Of a stretch of 13,635 bases of DNA, positions 7,239-13,635 are shown piece by piece. The stretch spans positions 1-13,635 of the forward strand of contig JAISZZ010000169.1 in the NCBI GenBank assembly GCA_031284385.1, written 5' to 3'. The translations under genes were made by a program, and so were the position numbers. How positions within the stretch are numbered: position 1 is the first letter of the stretch; every line of letters starts with the position of its first letter. Origin of the DNA: Treponema sp. (lineage in GTDB: Bacteria > Spirochaetota > Spirochaetia > Treponematales > Breznakiellaceae). The notes below the pieces were generated by a model, which was not told where the DNA came from, did not search any database, and saw only the letters and a list, made by a program, of their open reading frames with translations.

Positions 7239-8636
7239 ATGATACAATATAAGCGCCTGAATATATTATGTTTTTATCTTTTATTCAGCGGAAGTATTTG
7301 TATTGCCGAGGAAGTAATTTTTCATTCATCTGATGAGGCTGTGGCATTTGCGCTTCAAAATTCAAAACGCTATTATCTTGAAAAACAAAACGTTCTTCAA
7401 AATATGAAAGCCGCAAAAATGTCGATACAGAATTTTTTACCGGTATTTGATTTTTCATTTTCAGAGACGGACAGCACAAATTTGCTGTCGTCTGATTCGC
7501 GGACAAAGAATATTCAAGCAAATGTAACTCAGGAATTATTCAGCGGCGGCAAACGGAAGCTGGAATATGACATGAATCAAATCAGCGCGTTATATTCCTA
7601 TTACGATTACGAAATATCGGAGCGTAATTTTTCATCTGCGGTTACATCTCAGTATTATCAGTATCTCATTCAAGTGGAAAGCGTAAAAATAAAAATGGAT
7701 ATGCTCAATACCGCAAGGGTGCAGCTTGAGATAATGGAGAAAGAAGTTGCTTTAGGGATGACGCTGCAGACGGATTATATTGAATATCATATTTCGTATA
7801 TAAATATGGAAAACGAACATACCCAGAGTGTACGAGATTTAAAAAACATGGAACGGAAATTTAAGGCGGCAGTTGAGTTAAGCGAGCAGGCAGAGCTTAT
7901 CATAGAAGATAAGATTTATAGCGAGGCGGAATACTTTTATTATGAACCGCATATAACGTATATATGGGATCTTGTTAAAGAAGAAAGCAATGAACTTAGA
8001 AAACAGGATTTATCTGTTGAATATTCAAAAAAACAGCTTAATTACGGGCGAAGGTGGTATATCCCCACAATTTCAATACAAGGCGGCATAAGTTTTTCAG
8101 GAAGATCATATCCGCTGACGGAACCAAAGTATTCGGCTAAGCTGATTTTAAGTTTTTTAAACAATAAATTATTTCCTGTTTCTATAAGCGGGGGATACGG
8201 ACTTGACCGTGATAGGCTTTATAATATAAATAACAGTTCAAATGTTACAATAATGCCGCAGCCTGTATACGGCATAACGCATAATATAGAGAATATTGCG
8301 ATACTAAAAACAAATATAGAACGCAGTAACGCGGAAAAAGAACTTAAGGACATGGTATATGATACAATAATTTCACATGATAATTCACTACGCAACGCAA
8401 ATACGGCGGAGAGGACTATAGGGCTTCTGGAAAAACGAATAGAATTCAGCGCAAAAGAACTAAAGAACGGAAGGATTACGCATATAGATCATCTTGAGAA
8501 ACAGTTGCGGTTGTCAGAAACAAAACTAAACAGCGTTCAATACCGCATACAAGCGGCCAATATAGAACGTAATTTGGAAATACTAACCGGAATGCCATTT
8601 GGCGGGTTGAGGAACTTAATTGCTGAAAACGATTAA
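7239..8636 (+). CDS. TolC-family outer-membrane efflux protein
   Basis: 465 residues, usual for the family. The signal peptide (1 to about 23) ends ICIA before EEVIFHSSDEAVAFALQNS, the typical start of a mature outer-membrane factor with the conserved first helix. Further family features are the KAAKMSIQNFLPVFDFSFS segment (58-76), the TQELFSGGKR motif (97-106; the family has an L.LFdgG pattern here), long periplasmic helices (about 107-230), the internal repeat beginning near 250 (LRKQDLSVEYSKKQLNYGRRWYIPTISIQGG) and the closing helices (about 380-460). It forms the trimeric outer-membrane channel of a tripartite pump, receiving substrate from the adaptor and RND subunits encoded next. The AAGGA ribosome binding site at 7228-7232 is six bases before the ATG. 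The next gene's start overlaps its last 17 bases. Confidence 0.93.
   Translation: MIQYKRLNILCFYLLFSGSICIAEEVIFHSSDEAVAFALQNSKRYYLEKQNVLQNMKAAKMSIQNFLPVFDFSFSETDSTNLLSSDSRTKNIQANVTQELFSGGKRKLEYDMNQISALYSYYDYEISERNFSSAVTSQYYQYLIQVESVKIKMDMLNTARVQLEIMEKEVALGMTLQTDYIEYHISYINMENEHTQSVRDLKNMERKFKAAVELSEQAELIIEDKIYSEAEYFYYEPHITYIWDLVKEESNELRKQDLSVEYSKKQLNYGRRWYIPTISIQGGISFSGRSYPLTEPKYSAKLILSFLNNKLFPVSISGGYGLDRDRLYNINNSSNVTIMPQPVYGITHNIENIAILKTNIERSNAEKELKDMVYDTIISHDNSLRNANTAERTIGLLEKRIEFSAKELKNGRITHIDHLEKQLRLSETKLNSVQYRIQAANIERNLEILTGMPFGGLRNLIAEND
8609..8613 (+). promoter_or_regulatory. Ribosome binding site fixing a TTG start
   Basis: GAGGA lies six bases before the TTG at 8620, inside the TolC-like coding sequence. 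It supports the unusual TTG start of the adaptor gene and its 17-base overlap with the upstream gene. Confidence 0.75.
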
Positions 8637-9960
8637 ATATTTATTATTATGTTTTTCTCTTTTGTTTTATGCGTGTTCCAAGAAGGAAGTCAATGACGGC
8701 GGGGACGCGGGCAAACCTGTAGTATCGACTGTAACTGTAGCTCTGAAACGTTATGATAATGATTTGAGCAGTTTTGGAAGTATAATGTATAAAATAAAAA
8801 ATGATATTACCTGTCAGGTAGAAGGGACTATAATTCAGCTTGATGTAAAAGAAGGCGGCGTTGTAAACAAGGGCGATCAAATTGCGCTGCTTAAAAATGT
8901 GCAATTAGAAATACAAAAGGAACAGTATGAAAACACGCTATCATCGGCAAGAGCGGCGCTTTCCGTGTCTAGGACAAGGCTGCAGGAAGGCCGCCTTAAC
9001 GTAGAAGGGCGTATTCTCGCGGTTGAAAAAAGCATTCTTAATTTGGAGCAGTTGGAACTTGAATTGCGGGACGCATTATATACACAGAAAGGGAAGAGCG
9101 AATTATTCAAGATAGGAGGCATAACCGACGCCGAATACAGAAGTTTGGAACTTTCGGTAAACTCAAAAAAGACTGGAGTTGAAATTTTAAAGAAGGAAAT
9201 AGAAATATCCAAACTCGGCATTAGGGACGAAGACCTGCGTAGCGCAGGATACACAATAACAAATAACAAGGAAAGGCAAAAAAATAATTTAATCAGCTTA
9301 AACACGCGGGCTCAAACGGCAGAAGTGGAAACGGCACTTGCGAATGTCCGCAATGCGGAAAAAAGCCTTGCATCAATACAAAAACTGCTTAACGAGCTTG
9401 TAATCTACGCAACGGTAACGGGTGTTGCCGGCCCGCTATATTTTGAAAACGGAGAATATGTTCCGCAGAATGAAAAGCTGGTAACTATCATGGATATATC
9501 ATCCGTCTATGCCGTATTTCCGATACAGGAACAGGACATCATTAATTTTACAATAGGAGCACCCCTTGAAATAGCGATACCGTCACTGTCAAAAGTTATA
9601 CCTGCGGCGATAGATGAGATAGCGCCGGTTGCCGACCCGCAGAGCGGTAATTTTTCGGTTAAGGCGGAATTAGAAAATCCTGACATATCGATAAGGCCTG
9701 GTATGTTTACAAAATGCGTGATACCAAGGTCGCAGGATATAATATATCCGGCGATTCCAGAAACGGCTTTAGTAAAAATTGATGGCGTGGAAGGAACGGT
9801 ATATTGTGTTGTGAATGATATGTTGGTATTAAAAACTATTCAAATACAGGCACAGAAAGAAGGTATCGTTTGGATAGCAAATGGATTACAGGAGAATGAA
9901 CGTGTCGTTGATAAGCCATCTCCATTTCTAAAAGAAGGAGTTTATGTACAATACGAGTAG
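8620..9960 (+). CDS. RND-pump membrane-fusion protein (periplasmic adaptor), lipoprotein
   Basis: 446 residues from a TTG start supported by GAGGA six bases upstream. The signal peptide MLKTIKYLLLCFSLLFYAC ends in a lipobox-like FYAC with acylation at C19. Order of domains: a first beta segment (33-60), the first half of the lipoyl-like domain (about 63-93, CQVEGTIIQLDVKEGGVVNKGDQIALL), an alpha-helical hairpin (about 95-258), the second lipoyl half (ELVIYATVTGVAG, 259-271, with GEYV at 278-281), the beta-barrel domain (about 290-368, PVADPQSGNFSVKAELENP and RPGMF) and the membrane-proximal end (about 375-446). This layout matches HlyD/AcrA-type adaptors that join the inner-membrane RND transporter to TolC. 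GGITDAEYRSLELSV (166-180) is the usual helical-hairpin tip region. It overlaps the neighbours on both sides by 17 bases. Confidence 0.95.
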   Translation: MLKTIKYLLLCFSLLFYACSKKEVNDGGDAGKPVVSTVTVALKRYDNDLSSFGSIMYKIKNDITCQVEGTIIQLDVKEGGVVNKGDQIALLKNVQLEIQKEQYENTLSSARAALSVSRTRLQEGRLNVEGRILAVEKSILNLEQLELELRDALYTQKGKSELFKIGGITDAEYRSLELSVNSKKTGVEILKKEIEISKLGIRDEDLRSAGYTITNNKERQKNNLISLNTRAQTAEVETALANVRNAEKSLASIQKLLNELVIYATVTGVAGPLYFENGEYVPQNEKLVTIMDISSVYAVFPIQEQDIINFTIGAPLEIAIPSLSKVIPAAIDEIAPVADPQSGNFSVKAELENPDISIRPGMFTKCVIPRSQDIIYPAIPETALVKIDGVEGTVYCVVNDMLVLKTIQIQAQKEGIVWIANGLQENERVVDKPSPFLKEGVYVQYE

Positions 9961-11347
9961 GAACGTTTACATAGCGCTGATACTGTCATGTATATGTATA
10001 AACGGATGTGGAATTGTAACATGGGAATATCTTGATGTTGTTTGCAATGTCGCGCCGTATCAGGATTACCTTTCCGAAGATTACTTGCAGTTAAATTTTT
10101 CGATAGCTCCAAACGAACAATCTGCGGAAAAGTTAATCCAACTGACAAGCGGTTCCGGGATTATAAAATGTGAAACACGATGGGAGGGGAATAATATGTT
10201 CATACGCCCGCTTACGCTTTGGCAAAAAGGGGCATCATACACATTCACGATGACAGGTTCACTTCGTATGGAAGACGGAAGGTACTACAACACCGGCATA
10301 GACCGTTCATTTCATTACGGAGAGAAAGACGGAACATTTTATCTTCTGTCGGGAACATTTGCAGATAATGTTTTAAATTTTATTTTTGCCAAACCGCCAG
10401 CCATTACATCATTTAACGAGAATTTTTCTATATCGCCGTATCTGGAAACTGATGTCATATTTTCAGATGACGGTAAAACAGTAGCCGTAAAACCTAAATC
10501 CGGTTGGGATATAAATACGATTTATACATGGACAATTAAGAATATGTGCAGCCGGGACGATTATATAATGGAGCAGGCGTATAGCGGTACTTTTAGGGGT
10601 TTGTTTGACGGAAAATTGCCGGAATTGTTAGAGATATGCCCTGTTACATATGAAAATAACGGCGCACTGTGGCATAATAATAAGCCGCTTGATGGTCAAT
10701 TGCTTGAGAAACAACCCATAGGTTTTATTTTTTCAAAACCTATGGAAGAGGCTTCAGTAAAAAGTGGTATTAGTTTTTATCCGAATATAAATGGCTATAT
10801 ACTAAAAGAAGACGAGAACAGATATATCTTTATGCCGGAGGAAACATACCAGTTAAAAAAACAATACCGCATACAAGTCGCACGTACAATAAGCGACGTT
10901 TCCGGCTTAAAATTATTCGAAGACAGGTCATACTTTTTTACCGCAATGAATGACTACATAAAAATAAGCGCTGTAAAATTTGACGATAAAACAGACGCGA
11001 TGCCTGCGGGTAAAACGATAAGCGAATATGACATAGCATCTACCGGCGATCTGCGTGTAACGATTGATTTCTCACTTATAATTCCCGAGGAACATCGTTC
11101 AAAGGCAGTTGACGCGGTTTCACTCGATGTTCTTTTTCCACTTTCCACGGCTAACCCGTCTCTGGTTTCAATAGAATGGTCTGATGGAGGATTCAAACTG
11201 ATTATGACATGGGAAGGTCTTCAGGCGAGTACAATGGGAGTAGAACAATTCTACAGCCTGACCATAAGCGGCGGCAGGAACAGCGTTATAAACAGCCGCG
11301 GTGAATACTTAGAGGAAGATGTATGCGTACTATTCAAAGCGTTATAA
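9944..11347 (+). CDS. Ig-like (Big_5-type) domain lipoprotein 1
   Basis: 467 residues. The signal peptide MYNTSRNVYIALILSCICI ends in INGC with acylation at C22. A GAAGGAG Shine-Dalgarno sequence lies three bases before the ATG, a short spacing, so start choice is good but not perfect. The mature protein is a string of beta-sandwich domains: about 33-122, 140-220 and 260-335. The last shows the clearest bacterial Ig-like pattern (GFIFSKPMEEASVKSGISFYP, then a VARTISDVSGLKL segment, like the usual FSKPMD.. and D.sGn motifs). A distinct C-terminal domain (about 337-467) follows. Such lipoproteins are surface- or periplasm-facing; a binding or scaffold role is likely but unproven. It overlaps the adaptor gene by 17 bases and the next gene by 25. 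Confidence 0.85.
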   Translation: MYNTSRNVYIALILSCICINGCGIVTWEYLDVVCNVAPYQDYLSEDYLQLNFSIAPNEQSAEKLIQLTSGSGIIKCETRWEGNNMFIRPLTLWQKGASYTFTMTGSLRMEDGRYYNTGIDRSFHYGEKDGTFYLLSGTFADNVLNFIFAKPPAITSFNENFSISPYLETDVIFSDDGKTVAVKPKSGWDINTIYTWTIKNMCSRDDYIMEQAYSGTFRGLFDGKLPELLEICPVTYENNGALWHNNKPLDGQLLEKQPIGFIFSKPMEEASVKSGISFYPNINGYILKEDENRYIFMPEETYQLKKQYRIQVARTISDVSGLKLFEDRSYFFTAMNDYIKISAVKFDDKTDAMPAGKTISEYDIASTGDLRVTIDFSLIIPEEHRSKAVDAVSLDVLFPLSTANPSLVSIEWSDGGFKLIMTWEGLQASTMGVEQFYSLTISGGRNSVINSRGEYLEEDVCVLFKAL

Positions 11348-12813
11348 TAAATTTATTATGTTTTTCAGCCTGTATTTGCGGTATATCATGCGGAACATGG
11401 CTGCTTCCGCCGCTTGAAGTTATTTCTATTAATGTAGAAAATGACGTGCAAATATTATTTTCCGCAGTTCCTTCGATACAGTCAATAAGAAATGCATTTT
11501 CAATGACAGAGGACGGCATGGCTTTAAGCGGCAGTTTTTTCTTTGACAACGAATATGTTGTTTTTACTCCTGTCAACGGGATACAACAAAACCGGACATA
11601 CACGGTAACAGTTACAACCATCGCTGAAGATTGGAGTGGTAATTCCCTCTTAAATGATTTTGAGTATCAATTTTATACAAAACCTGTTACGGAAGCGCCG
11701 GATATTCTTAGTATTTATCCTGAAAATGAAAGTGTTATTTTAACAGAACCATCCGCGCTTGTTTTCACCTTTTCAAAGCCGGTATCCGAACAGTCATTTA
11801 TACAGGCGTTTAAGATTGCGCCGTCCGTCAATCATTTTCTTGAATGGAATTCGGATTTTACTTCCGTATCCGTACTTCCCGCATCGCCTATGGACTACGG
11901 AAGATATACCGTTTCAGTTTCCACTAATTTAACCGATGAATATGAAAACCGCCTGTTAAATGCGTTTACATCCACTTTTCTATACGGAACGGACAAAATA
12001 GAACCCGAATATACGATGATTTGGAAAAGTGGAAATTCCGCCTCTGGCGAAATTTTATCCGGGACGGTAACGGATAAAATACCGCTTGACGCTGAAATAC
12101 ATATAACGTTTAACGAAACCGTAGCAATCGAGTCTATAGCGGGTTTCTTTACAATTACGCCATCAACAGGATTTACGGTAACGCCTGATTTGCAAACAAA
12201 GAAAGACGCGGTCATTACTTTTACCAAACCGCCCGTATGGAATGAGACATACGCTTTAACAATACACAAAGGCATTGAGGATATGTACGGCAATAAAACA
12301 AGTTCCGACACGCATTATACGCTTTTATTTAATAATTCATTATATAAACCGATTTCATTCAAAGGCGCTTTTTTTGATACAACTACGGCATATAAACAGA
12401 TAAATTCCCTCACAAATTATACGGAACTTACGCTGGCGGCAGGCAATTTCCCGCAGGGAAGTACGATACCGGCCGATACGTTTCTTTATGTTGTCTTTAA
12501 TATCAGTCTCGATGCCGATGGCATTTTCTTGCCGTCCGCGATGAGGAATATATCAATTTCTACTACCAACGGCTGCGTATCTATATCTGTTAAAACAATG
12601 ACGGCTTTAACCGATAGTGAATTAAAATCAAGCCCGTTTTATACATATTTGAATTTAGAACCGGATGATAATTTGACGGCGGTAAAACTGGGAATTGAAG
12701 TCTACAACCAAAATAAAAATGGGTTAATAACATTTTATTTTGGGCAGGATATATCAGATTCATTAGGCAATAAGATGACGGAAGATTATAGTTTTACATA
12801 CAGCAAGCAGTAG
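11323..12813 (+). CDS. Ig-like (Big_5-type) domain lipoprotein 2, paralogue of the preceding gene
   Basis: 496 residues. The signal peptide MRTIQSVIINLLCFSACI ends in GISC, acylation at C23. A GAGGAAG Shine-Dalgarno lies four bases before the ATG, inside the preceding gene. Three Ig-like beta domains are visible: about 30-119 (ILFSAVPSIQSIRNAFSMTE, then EDWSGNSLL), 125-222 (VFTFSKPVSEQSFIQAFKIA, then TDEYENRLL) and 225-336 (HITFNETVAIESIAGFFTIT, then EDMYGNKTS), followed by a C-terminal domain of about 160 residues. Signal peptide, domain order and C-terminal domain resemble those of the preceding lipoprotein, so the pair probably arose by tandem duplication and divergence. The stop is three bases before the RND start. 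Its function is unknown; linkage suggests service to the pump or display at the surface. Confidence 0.87.
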   Translation: MRTIQSVIINLLCFSACICGISCGTWLLPPLEVISINVENDVQILFSAVPSIQSIRNAFSMTEDGMALSGSFFFDNEYVVFTPVNGIQQNRTYTVTVTTIAEDWSGNSLLNDFEYQFYTKPVTEAPDILSIYPENESVILTEPSALVFTFSKPVSEQSFIQAFKIAPSVNHFLEWNSDFTSVSVLPASPMDYGRYTVSVSTNLTDEYENRLLNAFTSTFLYGTDKIEPEYTMIWKSGNSASGEILSGTVTDKIPLDAEIHITFNETVAIESIAGFFTITPSTGFTVTPDLQTKKDAVITFTKPPVWNETYALTIHKGIEDMYGNKTSSDTHYTLLFNNSLYKPISFKGAFFDTTTAYKQINSLTNYTELTLAAGNFPQGSTIPADTFLYVVFNISLDADGIFLPSAMRNISISTTNGCVSISVKTMTALTDSELKSSPFYTYLNLEPDDNLTAVKLGIEVYNQNKNGLITFYFGQDISDSLGNKMTEDYSFTYSKQ

Positions 12814-12816
12814 ATT

Positions 12817-13635
12817 ATGAAATCAATAATTGTATTTTCAGTAAAACATCCAGTCACGGTACTATCACTACTTATAATGCTTGTTTCTTTGGGTATAATC
12901 AGTGCGTTCGCGATTTCCTTTGATTTTTTGCCAGTTATTCAAGGACGTAATATATTAGTTTCAGCAAATTACGACGGCATAGCCGCAGTCGAAATGCGTT
13001 CACTGGTTACGATGCCGATGGAAGACGCTTTCGCGTCGCTCAAAGGATTAAAATCAATTTCCTCTACAACCCGTGACGGACTTTCAATACTTTCTATCGA
13101 ACTGCATTGGGGAAGCGACGTCGACATGGCAATAGTTGAAAGCAGGGAAATTATAGACCGCTGTTACGAAACACTGCCGTCAGGATGCGGCAAACCTCAG
13201 GTAATAAAAAACGATGCCGCGCAGCGCGACACCGTTACTATAGCGGTAATACCGCTGGACGGCGATTTGCGGTACGGACGGTACATTACGGATACCGATT
13301 TAAAACCGCGTTTTCAACGTTTGAACGGAGTAGGGGCGGTTGAAGTTTCAGGCGGCGAGAAAGAAGAAATCCATGTGCGGATACACCGTGATAAACTTGA
13401 AGGGCGGGGGCTTACTTTGCAAAATGTAGCGGACATGCTTTCAAGCGCCAATTTTGAATATCCCGCCGGAACAATCAGGGAAGGTGAAAATGATTTGACG
13501 GTTAAAACATCCGGTTTCACTAGTGTCCAAAATAAGAACAGATATTACCATACGAACTCCTGCTGCACCGATGGACTTTTCGGCAATTTTTTAGGCGGCG
13601 ATGGATTGAGCAGCCATTCAAAAAGACAGATCCTT
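12817..13635 (+). CDS. RND-family efflux transporter, N-terminal part (cut by the window; frame appears damaged near the end)
   Basis: The first 273 codons are open to the window edge. The start KSIIVFSVKHPVTVLSLLIM is the first transmembrane helix of RND permeases, followed by the first periplasmic (porter) region: FDFLPVIQGRNILVSANYDG, EMRSLVTMPMEDAFASLKGL, LPSGCGKPQVIKNDAAQRDT and RLNGVGAVEVSGGEKEEIHV. It uses proton motive force to drive efflux through the adaptor and TolC-like partners encoded upstream. There is no good Shine-Dalgarno before the ATG at 12817, which is three bases after the previous stop, so translation may be coupled. Family resemblance is good to about 13530, then is lost in this frame but reappears in the other two frames, suggesting indels (see findings). 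Most of the roughly 1000-residue protein lies outside the window. Confidence 0.92.
   Translation, partial: MKSIIVFSVKHPVTVLSLLIMLVSLGIISAFAISFDFLPVIQGRNILVSANYDGIAAVEMRSLVTMPMEDAFASLKGLKSISSTTRDGLSILSIELHWGSDVDMAIVESREIIDRCYETLPSGCGKPQVIKNDAAQRDTVTIAVIPLDGDLRYGRYITDTDLKPRFQRLNGVGAVEVSGGEKEEIHVRIHRDKLEGRGLTLQNVADMLSSANFEYPAGTIREGENDLTVKTSGFTSVQNKNRYYHTNSCCTDGLFGNFLGGDGLSSHSKRQIL

Overview
The window looks like chromosomal DNA from a Treponema-type spirochaete. The inference rests on three things: the density of short, loosely conserved lipoprotein signal peptides, a long poly-G tract at the head of a gene cluster (a known treponemal trait), and a release-factor-2 / PEGA-protein / FtsY gene string. 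No rRNA or marker gene is present to prove the taxonomy, so this assignment is inference.

Left half, minus strand (4311 down to 1): a compact housekeeping operon read from right to left. It starts with prfB (release factor 2, with its classical programmed +1 frameshift), followed by a PEGA-domain envelope protein carrying a 15-bp coding tandem repeat, then ftsY (signal recognition particle receptor), then an exported protein of unknown function cut by the window edge. prfB/PEGA and PEGA/ftsY each overlap by ATGA, so translation is probably coupled.

Centre (4312-4894): a divergent intergenic region. It holds a plausible minus-strand promoter for prfB, a good sigma70-like plus-strand promoter (TTGACA box), and a run of 15 consecutive G residues (4873-4887) immediately upstream of the first plus-strand gene.

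Right half, plus strand (4895 to the end): a tightly packed, visibly more AT-rich operon of eight genes. In order they are a TPR lipoprotein, a second TPR lipoprotein, a small lipoprotein, a TolC-family outer-membrane efflux protein, a lipoprotein membrane-fusion (periplasmic adaptor) protein, two Ig-like (Big_5-type) lipoproteins that look like tandem paralogues, and the N-terminal part of an RND inner-membrane transporter. TolC + adaptor + RND form a complete tripartite efflux/export pump. The five extra lipoproteins interleaved with it are not standard pump parts and are the least explained element here.

The most interesting points are the poly-G tract, which could switch the whole pump/lipoprotein operon on and off; the operon's unusual mixture of pump and lipoprotein genes; and apparent multiple frameshifts in the last ~110 bases of the RND gene, either decay or sequence error at the edge.
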